From assembly GCF_020169415.1 (NCBI RefSeq), contig NZ_JAIULG010000014.1:1-64000 (forward strand): DNA of 64,000 nt, in the 5' to 3' direction. Numbering within the stretch: the stretch's first letter is position 1; the number at the start of each line of letters is the position of its first letter. The DNA comes from Tsukamurella sp. M9C (GTDB lineage: Bacteria > Actinomycetota > Actinomycetes > Mycobacteriales > Mycobacteriaceae). The translations under genes were made by a program, and so were the position numbers. The notes beneath the pieces were generated by a model. The model made no database searches, was not told where the DNA came from, and saw only the letters and a program-made list of their open reading frames with translations. Of the stretch, positions 12,259 through 21,159 are shown piece after piece.

Positions 12259-13221
12259 CTATTCGCGGTCCGAGAGTTCACTGTAGGCCACTTTCGCGAT
12301 CGCGGCTGCCAGTGCCTCGGGGTCGTGCTGGTGCGTCCCGGGGACGCCGACGTCCACGAAGTGGGGCGTCGCACCCAGCAGCGCGGTGGCGCGGATGAGG
12401 TGCTCGCGCTCGGTGCCCGGGGGCACCGTCCGGGCGTCGACGAGGACGTCGTCGAACCGCAACCCGTCGGCGTGGGCCGCGAGCACGTGCAGGTGCCGCT
12501 CGGGCGAGTAGCCCCCGGTCTCCTCGGGCTCGGGAGCCAGGTTCAGGATCAGCACCCGACGGGCCGACGTGCGCCGCAGCGCGTCCACCTGCTCGGGCAC
12601 GAGGACGTGCGGGATGACGGAGCTGAACCACGAGCCGGGGCCGAGCGTCACGACGTCGGCGGCGAGGATCGCCTCGACCGCGTCGGCGCACGCCTCGGGG
12701 TGCGGGGGCAGCAGCCGGACGCGGCGCACCTGCCCCGGCGTCACGGCCACGGCGACCTGCCCGCGGATCACGCGGGACAGTCTGGGGTCGTCCTCGAGCC
12801 CGGTCACGTCGGCCTCGATCCGCAAGGGCCCCGGCACCATCGGCAGCACCCGGCCCTGAACGCCGAACCGGTCGGCGATCGCATCGAGGGCGTCGACGGG
12901 GTCGCCCAGGACCTCGCAGAGCCCGGCCAGCAGCAGGTTTCCGACGGGGTGCCCGGCCATCGCGCCGCCCCCGCCGAAGCGGTGCTGCAGGATCCCGGCC
13001 CAGAACTCGCCGCGGTCGTCGTCGGGCATGAGGGCCGCCAGCGCCATGCGCAGGTCGCCGGGCGGGATGATGCCGAGCTCGCTCCGCAAGCGGCCGGAGG
13101 ATCCCCCGTCGTCGGCGACGGTCACGATGGCGGTGATCTCCGCGCCCAGGGCACGGCCCGCGCGCAGGGTCGCGAACAGTCCGTGGCCGCCGCCGAGGGA
13201 GGCCAGTTTGAGGGCCGTCAT
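12259..13221 (-). CDS. yvcK: Gluconeogenesis factor YvcK/CuvA
   Basis: A 320-residue member of the YvcK family, which binds UDP-sugars and is needed for cell shape and growth on gluconeogenic carbon sources. Visible hallmarks are LGGGHGLFATLRAGR near the N-terminus, TVADDGGSSGRLR, GHPVGNLLLAG and LGPGSWFSSVIPH. The ATG at 13221 overlaps the rapZ stop (ATGA), so the two are translationally coupled. The frame stays open far upstream inside rapZ, but family similarity starts at MTALKLASLGGGHG. Confidence 0.95.
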   Translation of the reverse strand: MTALKLASLGGGHGLFATLRAGRALGAEITAIVTVADDGGSSGRLRSELGIIPPGDLRMALAALMPDDDRGEFWAGILQHRFGGGGAMAGHPVGNLLLAGLCEVLGDPVDALDAIADRFGVQGRVLPMVPGPLRIEADVTGLEDDPRLSRVIRGQVAVAVTPGQVRRVRLLPPHPEACADAVEAILAADVVTLGPGSWFSSVIPHVLVPEQVDALRRTSARRVLILNLAPEPEETGGYSPERHLHVLAAHADGLRFDDVLVDARTVPPGTEREHLIRATALLGATPHFVDVGVPGTHQHDPEALAAAIAKVAYSELSDRE

Positions 13222-14147
13222 TCGAGCCCCAGATCCCGGTGCGCGGCACGGACTTCGATGCCCGGCCGGCCCGCGAGCCGGCGCACCAGCTCCTCGGTCA
13301 TCGCGACGCTGCGGTGCTTGCCGCCGGTGCAGCCGATGCCCACGGTGAGGTAGGTCTTGCCCTCGCGCCGGTACCCGGCGAGCAGCGGGTCGAGCAGCTG
13401 CGCGTAGGTGTCGAGGAAGTCGGACGCGCCGGGCTGCCCCAGCACGTACCCGGAGACCTCCTCGGTCAGCCCGTTGAGCGGGCGCAGCTCGGGCACCCAG
13501 AACGGGTTCGGGAGGAAGCGCACGTCCAGCACCATGTCGGCGTCCAGCAGGATGCCGTTCTTGAAGCCGAAGGACTCGACGGTGACGGTGATGGTGCCGG
13601 AGCGCAGCGTGCGGAAGGAGTTCTCGATCGTCTCGCGCAGCCGGGCCACCGAGAGAGTGGAGGTGTCGAGCACGAGGTCCGCGGTCGACCGGATGGGCTG
13701 CAGGATGCGGCGCTCCGCGGCGATGCCCTCGGCGAGCGTGCCGCTGCCCTGCAGCGGGTGCTTGCGGCGCACCTGCTCGAACCGGCGGATGAGGGTCTCG
13801 TCGGAGGCGTCCAGGAACAGCACGCGGGGCTCGATGTCCTTCTCCGCCAACTCCCGCCGGATGTTCGCGAAGTCCCCCGTGAAGGTGCGGCTGCGCACGT
13901 CGGTCACGATGCACAGCCGATGGATCCGCGACTCGTCGGCCAGAGAGATGTCCACCATGTTGCTGATCAGCGCGGGCGGGAGGTTGTCGGCGACGTACCA
14001 GCCCAGGTCCTCCAGCACCTTGGCCGCGGTGCCGCGGCCGGCGCCGGACAGGCCGGTCACCAGGAGCACGTCCATGGGGCCGTCGCTGCGGTGTTCGCCG
14101 ACGGTCCGCTCCTCGGCTCGGTCGTCCGGATTCCCGGTCGGGCGCAC
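13218..14147 (-). CDS. rapZ: RNase adapter / nucleotide-binding protein RapZ (YvcJ)
   Basis: A 309-residue P-loop protein of the RapZ/YvcJ family. The Walker A is GLSGAGRGTA, with Arg where many relatives have Lys; this substitution is common in mycobacterial homologues as I recall them. Further motifs are YVADNLPPALI and the C-terminal VGIGCTGGKHRSV. In E. coli RapZ directs RNase E to the GlmZ small RNA; the actinobacterial role is less clear. It is the first gene of the rapZ-yvcK-whiA unit. The roughly 20 residues before MDVLLVTG are poorly conserved, so the true start could be downstream. Confidence 0.95.
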   Translation of the reverse strand: MRPTGNPDDRAEERTVGEHRSDGPMDVLLVTGLSGAGRGTAAKVLEDLGWYVADNLPPALISNMVDISLADESRIHRLCIVTDVRSRTFTGDFANIRRELAEKDIEPRVLFLDASDETLIRRFEQVRRKHPLQGSGTLAEGIAAERRILQPIRSTADLVLDTSTLSVARLRETIENSFRTLRSGTITVTVESFGFKNGILLDADMVLDVRFLPNPFWVPELRPLNGLTEEVSGYVLGQPGASDFLDTYAQLLDPLLAGYRREGKTYLTVGIGCTGGKHRSVAMTEELVRRLAGRPGIEVRAAHRDLGLE

Positions 14148-14246
14148 GGACCCTCCTCCTCGGTCGTCGGTACTCCGTCAGCCTAGCCATCGCGGCCGTT
14201 TCCCGCGGTGGTCTCGGCGGCCCGTTCGCCGGGATCGCCGACCGCC

Positions 14247-14260
14247 TAGAGTCATCGTCG
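14247..14260 (+). promoter_or_regulatory. Leaderless-type -10 element for the M15 peptidase gene
   Basis: TAGAGT (14247-14252) ends 7 nt before the GTG start at 14260, so transcription would begin at the start codon itself. No convincing -35 hexamer was seen. Confidence 0.35.
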
Positions 14261-14733
14261 TGTCCGTCTCCCGTACCGCCTCCGTGACCGCCGCGGCCCT
14301 CGCCGTCGCGGCGTCCGTGCTGGTGGCTCCCGCGGCGTCGGCGGACACGGTGCCCGGCACCGCGGGCCTCGATCCGGCCCTCGCGGAGGCCTACTCGGCG
14401 GCGTACCGCGCCGCCGCCGCGAACGGAGTGGTGCTCAGCATCACGTCGGGCAAGCGCTCGTGGGACCAGCAGCAGTGGCTGTGGGAGGACGGCCTCGCCC
14501 GCTACGGCTCGCCCGCGGCCGCGCGCCGCTGGGTGCTCCCGCCCGCCGAGTCCACGCACGTCGGCGGCGAGGCGGTCGACGTCGGCCCGTGGCAGGGCGC
14601 CGCGTGGCTGCAGGCGAACGGGAACCGGTGGGGCCTGTGCCGCACCTTCGACAACGAGTGGTGGCACTTCGAACTCGTCGCCTCCCCGGGCGGAGCCTGC
14701 CCGCCGACGGTGCCCGACGCCTCCTACCGCTGA
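14260..14733 (+). CDS. Secreted M15-family (VanY-like) D-Ala-D-Ala carboxypeptidase
   Basis: A 157-residue secreted zinc peptidase that would trim peptidoglycan stem peptides. A signal peptide ending in APAASA precedes DTVPG (about residue 29). Zinc ligands are the His and Asp of STHVGGEAVD (H100, D107) and the His of EWWHFE (H136), the M15B/VanY pattern. The GTG start matches the signal-peptide boundary and a leaderless promoter; the frame is open upstream without coding character. It is divergent from rapZ. Confidence 0.85.
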   Translation: MSVSRTASVTAAALAVAASVLVAPAASADTVPGTAGLDPALAEAYSAAYRAAAANGVVLSITSGKRSWDQQQWLWEDGLARYGSPAAARRWVLPPAESTHVGGEAVDVGPWQGAAWLQANGNRWGLCRTFDNEWWHFELVASPGGACPPTVPDASYR

Positions 14734-14807
14734 CGTCTCGCCGAACCCTTCGCGCGGCTCACGGGCCGGTGTTAGGTTTCGATGACCCGATTCTCGTGGA
14801 GGACGTC

Positions 14808-16781
14808 ATGCTCCGTCTCAGGTCGGCGGCTGCGGCCGCATTCGTCATTCCCCTCACGCTCACCGCGTGCGGGACGTCCGGATCGGACGGTGGCCCCTCC
14901 GGCGGACCGTCGTCCGTGACCATCGCGGCGGGCGGATGCGACGCCACCAGTCCGACGGGCACGATGTACCGCCCCTCGGCCACGGCGTCGCCGACCGGGC
15001 CGCGCGACATCAGCACCAATCCGGAGGGCGCGTCCGGGTACCGGTCCGGCCTGCCCGTCACGCACACCAAGGACTACGGCGTCGCCACCGCGAACCCGAT
15101 CGCCACGAAGGCGGCGTGCGAGGTGCTCGAGCAGGGCGGCAGCGCGGCCGATGCGCTCGTGGCGGCGCAGACGGTGCTCGGCCTCGTCGAGCCGCAGTCC
15201 TCCGGCATCGCCGGCGGCGCGTTCCTGCTGTACTACGACGCGAAGTCGAAGAAGGTGCAGGCGTACGACGGCCGCGAGACGGCGCCCGCGAGCGCCGACG
15301 AGAACTACCTCCGGTGGGTCTCCCCCGAGGACCGGACGGCACCCAAGCCCGACGCCCGGTCGTCCGGCCGCGCGATCGGCGTCCCCGGCGCGCTGCGCCT
15401 GCTGGAGGCCGTCCACGGCGAGCACGGCAGCAAGACGTGGCGCGAGCTCTTCGACCCGGCGGTGAGGATCGCCGACGACGGCTTCGAGATCAGCCCGCGC
15501 CTCGCCGGCGCGATCGCCGACGAGGCGAAGAACTTCGCCAACGACGCCGACCTCCGGGCCTACTTCCTCGAGCCCGACGGTGCGCCGAAGAAGGCCGGCG
15601 TCAAGCTCACCAACCCGGCGTACGCGAAGACCCTGGGCGCCATCGCCTCCGAGGGCGCCAAGGCCTTCTACACCGGGCCGATCGCCGAGGCGATCGTCGC
15701 CTCCGTGCGCGACACCACCGGCGGCCGCACGGCCGGGACGATGACCGTGCAGGACCTCGAGCAGTACGCCGTGAAGACCCGCGAGGCGGTGTGCACGCCC
15801 TATCGCGACCGCGAGCTGTGCGGCATGCCCGCACCCTCGTCGGGCGGGATCACCGTGGCGCAGGCGCTCGGCATCCTCAACTCCTTCGACCTGTCGAAGC
15901 TCGGGCCCGACGCGGTGCACGGCGGCGACCCCGGACCCGACGGCGGCATCCCCACCGCGGAGGCCATCCACTTGATCTCCGAGGCCGAGCGCCTCGCCTA
16001 CGCGGACCGCGACAAGTACATCGCCGATCCCGACTTCATCCCGCTGCCCGGCGGCTCCCCCGCCGCTCTGGTGGATCCCGCCTATCTCGAGGGCCGCGCC
16101 AAGCTCATCGACCGGAACAAGACCATGGGCACCGCGAAGCCCGGCGAGTTCGCCACCGCCACACCCGGCGTCACGACGACACCCGAACACGGCACCAGCC
16201 ACATCACGGTGCTCGACAAGGCCGGCAACGTCGCGTCCATGACCACCACGATCGAGTCGGCCTTCGGCTCGTACCACATGGTCGACGGCTTCCTGCTGAA
16301 CAACCAACTCACCGACTTCTCCGCGGAGCCCGCCGATTCCGCGGGCCTGCCGGTGGCGAACCGGGTGCAGCCGAACAAGCGCCCGCGCAGCTCGATGTCG
16401 CCGACGATCCTGTTCGGCCGCGGCGCGGACGGTGCGCGCGGCGACGCGATCGGCGCGCTGGGCTCCCCCGGCGGCGCGGTCATCATCCAGTACGTGATCA
16501 AGACGATCATCGGCCTCACCGACTGGAAGTTGAACCCGCAGCAGGCCGTCGGCGTCGCGAACTTCGGCGCGGCGAACACGGCGAAGACGAACGTGGACAG
16601 CGCGCACCCGACGCTGAACACCGACGAGGGGCGCAAGGTCGTCGAGCAGCTCCAGGCGCTCGGCCACCAGCTCAACCTCGCGCCACAGGTGTCGGGGCTC
16701 TCCGCGATCGTCAAGCAAGGCGACGTCTACGCGGGCGGCGTCGATCCGCGCCGCGAGGGGGTCGTGCTCGGCGGCAGCTGA
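14808..16781 (+). CDS. ggt: Gamma-glutamyltransferase, lipoprotein
   Basis: A 657-residue gamma-glutamyltranspeptidase precursor that would cleave glutathione-like gamma-glutamyl bonds outside the membrane. A lipoprotein signal (LTLTACG) anchors it after export. The self-cleavage nucleophile is T463 in EHGTSHITV. The upstream large subunit carries GGSAADALVAAQTVLG, and the small subunit carries GSPGG. GGAGG lies 5 nt before the ATG. The transcript appears to start at the TTAGGT-like box near 14772, independently of the M15 gene. Confidence 0.93.
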   Translation: MLRLRSAAAAAFVIPLTLTACGTSGSDGGPSGGPSSVTIAAGGCDATSPTGTMYRPSATASPTGPRDISTNPEGASGYRSGLPVTHTKDYGVATANPIATKAACEVLEQGGSAADALVAAQTVLGLVEPQSSGIAGGAFLLYYDAKSKKVQAYDGRETAPASADENYLRWVSPEDRTAPKPDARSSGRAIGVPGALRLLEAVHGEHGSKTWRELFDPAVRIADDGFEISPRLAGAIADEAKNFANDADLRAYFLEPDGAPKKAGVKLTNPAYAKTLGAIASEGAKAFYTGPIAEAIVASVRDTTGGRTAGTMTVQDLEQYAVKTREAVCTPYRDRELCGMPAPSSGGITVAQALGILNSFDLSKLGPDAVHGGDPGPDGGIPTAEAIHLISEAERLAYADRDKYIADPDFIPLPGGSPAALVDPAYLEGRAKLIDRNKTMGTAKPGEFATATPGVTTTPEHGTSHITVLDKAGNVASMTTTIESAFGSYHMVDGFLLNNQLTDFSAEPADSAGLPVANRVQPNKRPRSSMSPTILFGRGADGARGDAIGALGSPGGAVIIQYVIKTIIGLTDWKLNPQQAVGVANFGAANTAKTNVDSAHPTLNTDEGRKVVEQLQALGHQLNLAPQVSGLSAIVKQGDVYAGGVDPRREGVVLGGS

Positions 16782-16835
16782 TCCGACCCCCGGAGCTCAC
16801 TGGCCCGGTCCAAGCGCCACGCAAGGCACCGCGCC

Positions 16836-16848
16836 TACGATCTCGGCA
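16836..16848 (+). promoter_or_regulatory. Leaderless-type -10 element for the 16848 gene
   Basis: TACGAT (16836-16841) lies 6 nt before the ATG, the same CGCCTA-type arrangement seen before the GTG at 14260. Confidence 0.35.
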
Positions 16849-17432
16849 TGGGAATGAAGTGCAACTTCGTCGTCGCGTGCCGATCCGATCCGGCGGAAAG
16901 GCTTCGGAACCTGCCGCCGCTGGACGTCGACGCGAGCGACGCCCTGGCGACTGCGGTCCTCGGCAAGCGTTCCTGGGGCCGATCGCGTCGATCGCACCGG
17001 ACAGGCGATCTCTCTGTCGACGTCTACCCCAAGGACGGCGAGATCGCGGTGGCGGTCTACGGCGACCTCGTCATCGTCGCCAGCGACGACGTGTTGTCCT
17101 GGTTCGAGCAGACCGTCGAGGGCTGGGGCGTGGCGCTGATCGACGACTACGACGCGGACGTGTTCGTACTCCATTCCGTCGTCGACATGGGATGCTTCGC
17201 CGCCTGGCGCGGCGGAGAACTGATCCGGTCGTTCGCCGGCTCGAGTGACGACGGGGTGATCGTCGACGAGGGCGGAAGGCTGCCGTTCGAACGCGACCTC
17301 CACGGTGAGGACGACGATTTCGGCTGGATCACCGAGAACGCCATCCTCGATCGCCTCGGGTACTGCTACGAAGGTCCGTACTCCGCGGACAACATCGATC
17401 CGGCGACGGTGCCGCTCCTCGTCTACCGCTGA
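16848..17432 (+). CDS. Conserved hypothetical protein, possibly DUF6928-like
   Basis: A 194-residue acidic cytosolic protein with no signal or membrane segment. It alternates short strands and helices with an N-terminal MKCNFVVAC strand, GEIAVAVYGDLVIVAS, and a C-terminal half rich in Asp/Gly. Overall it resembles actinobacterial DUF6928 proteins of unknown function, but I cannot verify that. Its last 10 bases overlap the end of the convergent ABC ATPase gene. Confidence 0.7.
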   Translation: MGMKCNFVVACRSDPAERLRNLPPLDVDASDALATAVLGKRSWGRSRRSHRTGDLSVDVYPKDGEIAVAVYGDLVIVASDDVLSWFEQTVEGWGVALIDDYDADVFVLHSVVDMGCFAAWRGGELIRSFAGSSDDGVIVDEGGRLPFERDLHGEDDDFGWITENAILDRLGYCYEGPYSADNIDPATVPLLVYR

Positions 17433-18484
17433 GCCGCGGGCGATTCGAGGATCACGGCCTCCCCCACCACCTGCAGCCGCACCTCGTCGCCGGGCGCGGG
17501 CAGCTCGGTACTGGGGTGCCGGATCTCGATGCTCGTCCCGTCGGCGAGGCGCAGCCCCACGGTGGCGTCCGGACCGAAGAACTCGACCCGGATGACGGTG
17601 GCGGGCACACCCTCCCCCGCGATCCGGATCTGCTCGGGGCGCAACAGGAGTGGCACTGACCCGCGCGGGGCGGCACCGTCGGTCCCGGCGACGGGGATCC
17701 GTCCCAGCACCGTCTCGGCGGCGGGGCCGTCGAGCGCACCGTCGAGCACGACGACGTCGCCGAGGAACCGCGCGACGGACTCGGAGGCGGGCCGCGCGTA
17801 GACCCGCGCCGGCGGACCGACCTGTTCCAGGGCACCGCCGCGGAGCACCGCGACCTGGTCGGCGAAGGAGAGGGCCTCGGACTGGTCGTGGGTGACGAGC
17901 ACCGTCGTGATGCCGGCCGCGCCGAGCACCTCGGCGACGGCGGCGCGGGTCGCGACCCGTAGGCCCGCGTCGAGGGCGGAGAAGGATTCGTCCAGGAGCA
18001 TGATCCGCGGCGCCCCGGCCAGTGCCCGCGCCAGCGCCACGCGCTGCTGCTGGCCGCCGGACAGCTCGTGCGGATACCGCTGGGCCAGTATTGGATCCAG
18101 CGAGACCGTCTCCAGCAGCTCGGCGACGCGTCCGGCCGCGGCCCGCCGCCGCACGGGCAGCGAGGCACCGAGACCGAAGGCGATGTTGCGCGCGACCGAG
18201 AGGTGCGGGAACAGCGCGCCGTCCTGCGCGACGTAGCCGACGCCCCGCCGGTGCGCGGCGACCCACGCGGCGTCCGAGGCGAGGTCGCGGTCGCCGAGCC
18301 GGACGCTCCCGGCGTCGGGCCGGGCGAAGCCCGCGACGAGCCGGAGCAGCGTCGTCTTCCCGGAACCGGAGGGCCCGACGACGGCGGTGATCGAGCCCGC
18401 CGCCACCGTCAGGTCGACGTCCCGCAGCACGGTGTCGGCGCCGTAGCGCTTGGTGAGCCCGCGCAGGGCGAGTTCGGCGCTCAT
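17423..18484 (-). CDS. Iron-type ABC transporter ATP-binding protein
   Basis: A 353-residue importer ATPase. It has Walker A GPSGSGKTT, signature LSGGQQQR, Walker B RIMLLDESFSALD and the switch His in LVTHDQSEA. A C-terminal TOBE-like domain (about 240-350) is typical of FbpC/PotA-type importers. The ATG overlaps the permease stop (ATGA). Together with the permease and the binding protein it forms a complete ferric-iron-type importer. Confidence 0.9.
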   Translation of the reverse strand: MSAELALRGLTKRYGADTVLRDVDLTVAAGSITAVVGPSGSGKTTLLRLVAGFARPDAGSVRLGDRDLASDAAWVAAHRRGVGYVAQDGALFPHLSVARNIAFGLGASLPVRRRAAAGRVAELLETVSLDPILAQRYPHELSGGQQQRVALARALAGAPRIMLLDESFSALDAGLRVATRAAVAEVLGAAGITTVLVTHDQSEALSFADQVAVLRGGALEQVGPPARVYARPASESVARFLGDVVVLDGALDGPAAETVLGRIPVAGTDGAAPRGSVPLLLRPEQIRIAGEGVPATVIRVEFFGPDATVGLRLADGTSIEIRHPSTELPAPGDEVRLQVVGEAVILESPAAQR

Positions 18485-20010
18485 GCGGCTCCTCTCGTCC
18501 GGGTGGTGCGTCCGGCGGCCCGTCGGGACTGGCGGAACAGCAGGTAGGTGGTGGGCAGCGACAGGAGCACCATCGCCATGGCGTAGGGCGCGGCGCCGGG
18601 ATAGTCGATCTCGCTGCTGCGCGCCCAGAACTCGGTCGCGAGGGTGCGGGTTCCGTTGGGCGCCAGGATCAGCGTCGCCGTCAGTTCGTTGGTGACGGCG
18701 AGGAAGACGAGGGCCGCGCCCGCCGCCGACGCGGGCGCGGTGAGGCGGAGGGTGATGCGCGCGAAGGCGATCGGGGGCGGCGCGCCGAGGGCGCGGGCCG
18801 CCTCCTCCAGCGAGACCGGCGCCTGGGCCAGGCCCGCCCGCAGGCCCACGGCGGCGCGCGGCAGGAAGAGCAGCACGTAGGCGAGGATCAGCACCGTCGC
18901 GCTCTGGTACAGGTCCGGTACCGCCCGGATCGAGACGGTGACCAGCGCCAGGCCGATGACGATGCCGGGCATCGCGCTGCTGACGTAGGTCGAGGCCTCG
19001 AGTGTCCGGGTGATGCGGTTCGGCCGGCGCACGGCGAGGTACGCGAGCGGGAAGGCGGCGGCGACGGTGAGGACGGCGGTCGCCGCGCCGTAGCCGAGCG
19101 ACGTGCCGAGCGCCTCGAGGAGGTCGGCCGGCACCGTCTGCGCGGCCCCGCGCACGGTCCAGCGGACGACGAACCACAGCGGGAGCCCGAGGGCGGCCCC
19201 GACGAGCGCCAGGAGCGCGACCTGTGCGCCGGCCTGGTAGCCGCCCAACGGGATCCGCTCCGGCGTCGCGACCGCGCCCGACCCCACCCGGGCGTACCTG
19301 GCGCGGCCGCGGGCGGCGACCTCGGCGACGAGCAGGAGCAGGCACAGCAGCGCCAACACCCCGGCGAGCATCGACCCCGCGGCCCCGTTGAAGGTCGACT
19401 GGTACTGGACCATGATCGCGGTGGTGAAGGTGTCGAACCGGATCATCGCGAAGGCGCCGTACTCGGCGAGCAGGTGCAGCGCCACGAGCACCGCGCCGCC
19501 CAGGGCGGCGAGCCGCAACTGCGGGAGGACGACCCGGACGAACACCGCCCACCGCCCGAGGCCGAGCGCGGCGGCGGACTCCTCGAGCGCGGGGTCGAGC
19601 CGGCTCAGCGCCGCCGCGACCGGGATGTAGACGAGCGGGTAGTAGAACAGCACCGCGATCAGCACGCCCGACCACAGTCCGCCGAGCGACGGGATCGCCG
19701 AGACCCAGCCGTAGCTGCCGACGAACGCGGGGATCGCGAGCGGCGCCGCAAGGAGCAGCGACCACGCCCGGCGGCCCCAGAGCGTGGTCCGCTCGACCAG
19801 CCAGGCGCCGCCGACGCCGAGGATCACGCTGAGCGGCACCGCGATCACCGTGAGAAGCACGGTGTTGATGAGGAGCTCGGCGACGCGGGGCCGGAAGACG
19901 AGCCGGACGGATTCCGCCCAGCCGGTGTCGATCGTCGTGTAGACGACGAAGCCCAGCGGCACCGCCGCGACCGCCGCGATGGCGGCGGCCGCGAGGGTGA
20001 GCAGCCTCAG
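18481..20010 (-). CDS. Iron-type ABC transporter permease (fused, two transport domains)
   Basis: About 509 residues with about 12 hydrophobic segments and two binding-protein-dependent transport domains in tandem. EAAA-like loops follow LEESAAALGLGRW and LEEAARALGAPPP. This is the FbpB layout. The start is odd: no ATG, GTG or TTG occurs in frame before a GTG at 19962, which would cut the first membrane helix. A CTG at 20010 overlaps the binding-protein stop (CTGA) and keeps that helix, so I chose it; the 19962 start gives 493 residues. Confidence 0.85.
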   Translation of the reverse strand: MRLLTLAAAAIAAVAAVPLGFVVYTTIDTGWAESVRLVFRPRVAELLINTVLLTVIAVPLSVILGVGGAWLVERTTLWGRRAWSLLLAAPLAIPAFVGSYGWVSAIPSLGGLWSGVLIAVLFYYPLVYIPVAAALSRLDPALEESAAALGLGRWAVFVRVVLPQLRLAALGGAVLVALHLLAEYGAFAMIRFDTFTTAIMVQYQSTFNGAAGSMLAGVLALLCLLLLVAEVAARGRARYARVGSGAVATPERIPLGGYQAGAQVALLALVGAALGLPLWFVVRWTVRGAAQTVPADLLEALGTSLGYGAATAVLTVAAAFPLAYLAVRRPNRITRTLEASTYVSSAMPGIVIGLALVTVSIRAVPDLYQSATVLILAYVLLFLPRAAVGLRAGLAQAPVSLEEAARALGAPPPIAFARITLRLTAPASAAGAALVFLAVTNELTATLILAPNGTRTLATEFWARSSEIDYPGAAPYAMAMVLLSLPTTYLLFRQSRRAAGRTTRTRGAA

Positions 20011-21053
20011 AGCAGGCCCGCCTCGGTCATCAGGGTCACGACCTGCGGGCCGTTGAGGGTGGCCGGGTCGACGGTCGGCGCCTGCAGATCCGCCATCGGG
20101 ACGAGCTTCGCGTTGGCCGGGAAGCCGGAGGCCACCGGGTACTCGAAGGACGTGCCCTTCTCGAGCACCTCCTGGCCCGCCTTGGAGGTGATGAACTTGA
20201 GCAGCTGCTGGGCCTGCGCCTGCTTCTTCGACGACTTCAGCACGCCGCCGCCGGAGATCGAGACGAAGGCACCCGGGTCCTGGTTCTTGAAGTAGTGGGT
20301 GCCCACGTTGCCGGAGTTCTCGCCGGTCTTCGCCTGGTCGCCGTAGAAGTAGTAGTGGTAGATGAGGGCGGTGTCGACCTCGCCGGCGTTGACGGCCTTC
20401 ATCGCGGCGCCGTTGCCCTTGTACTCCTTGGCGTTCTCCTTCATCGCCTTCAGCCAGTCCTTCGTGGCCTGCTCGCCCTTGAGCTGCAGGTAGGCCGAGA
20501 CGATCGCCTGGAAGTCCGCGCCGGACGGCGACGCGCTCCAGCGGCCCTTCCACTCCGGCGTCGCGAGGTCGGCCATCGACTTCGGGAGCTGCTCGGGCGT
20601 CACCTTGCGCTTGTCGTAGACGAGCACCGTCGACCGGGCCGCGATCCCCGTCCACTTGCCCGTGGACGGCCTGAGGCCGTTGTTCACCTGCGCGAGCGTC
20701 GCCGGGTCGACGTCGGCGAACAGGCCCTTGTTCTCGACCTGGGTCATCGCGGGCGAGTTCTCGGTGAGGAAGACGTCGGCGGGCGAGCGCTCGCCCTCGG
20801 CGATGATCTGCTGCGCCAGTTCGGAATCCTTGCCCTGGCGGATCGTGACCTTGATGCCGGTCTCCGCGGTGAACTTCTCCACCCACTCCTTGGCGAGGGT
20901 GTCGTGCTGGGCGTTGTAGAGCGTCAGCTCGCCGCCCGCCGGGCCCGAGCTCGACGGTGCCGCACCGTCGCCGCTCGACCCGCAGGCCGTGATCGTGAGG
21001 GAGGCCACCGCCACCAGGGCGGCGGCCAGAGTGGAGCGCTTGCGCAACGACAT
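20007..21053 (-). CDS. Iron-type ABC transporter substrate-binding lipoprotein
   Basis: A 348-residue extracellular solute-binding protein. A lipoprotein signal ends in TITACGSSG. The mature part begins LTLYNAQHDTLAKEW and contains SPADVFLTENSPAM, the pattern of ferric-binding FbpA/FutA-type proteins. The ATG at 21053 has AAAAGGA 8 nt upstream; the 12 codons upstream lack signal character. It is first in the binding protein-permease-ATPase operon and sits behind an IdeR-like box, so iron repression is likely. Confidence 0.9.
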   Translation of the reverse strand: MSLRKRSTLAAALVAVASLTITACGSSGDGAAPSSSGPAGGELTLYNAQHDTLAKEWVEKFTAETGIKVTIRQGKDSELAQQIIAEGERSPADVFLTENSPAMTQVENKGLFADVDPATLAQVNNGLRPSTGKWTGIAARSTVLVYDKRKVTPEQLPKSMADLATPEWKGRWSASPSGADFQAIVSAYLQLKGEQATKDWLKAMKENAKEYKGNGAAMKAVNAGEVDTALIYHYYFYGDQAKTGENSGNVGTHYFKNQDPGAFVSISGGGVLKSSKKQAQAQQLLKFITSKAGQEVLEKGTSFEYPVASGFPANAKLVPMADLQAPTVDPATLNGPQVVTLMTEAGLL

Positions 21054-21101
21054 CGTCGAATCCTTTTCTTGAGCAACGAAATCACTCACGACGGGCGAGA
21101 G

Positions 21102-21120
21102 TAAGGCGACGCTACACTAA
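21102..21120 (-). promoter_or_regulatory. Candidate IdeR/DtxR iron box upstream of the iron importer
   Basis: Read on the minus strand, the 19-mer TTAGTGTAGCGTCGCCTTA matches 13 of 19 positions of the IdeR consensus TTAGGTTAGSCTAACCTAA (counted by eye). It contains TAGTGT and TAGCGT, either of which could be the -10 element, so a bound repressor would block transcription. It lies 49 nt before the binding-protein start. Confidence 0.45.
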
Positions 21121-21159
21121 GCCCGCCGAGATGGGGAGCAACCGGACATACCTGACGCG

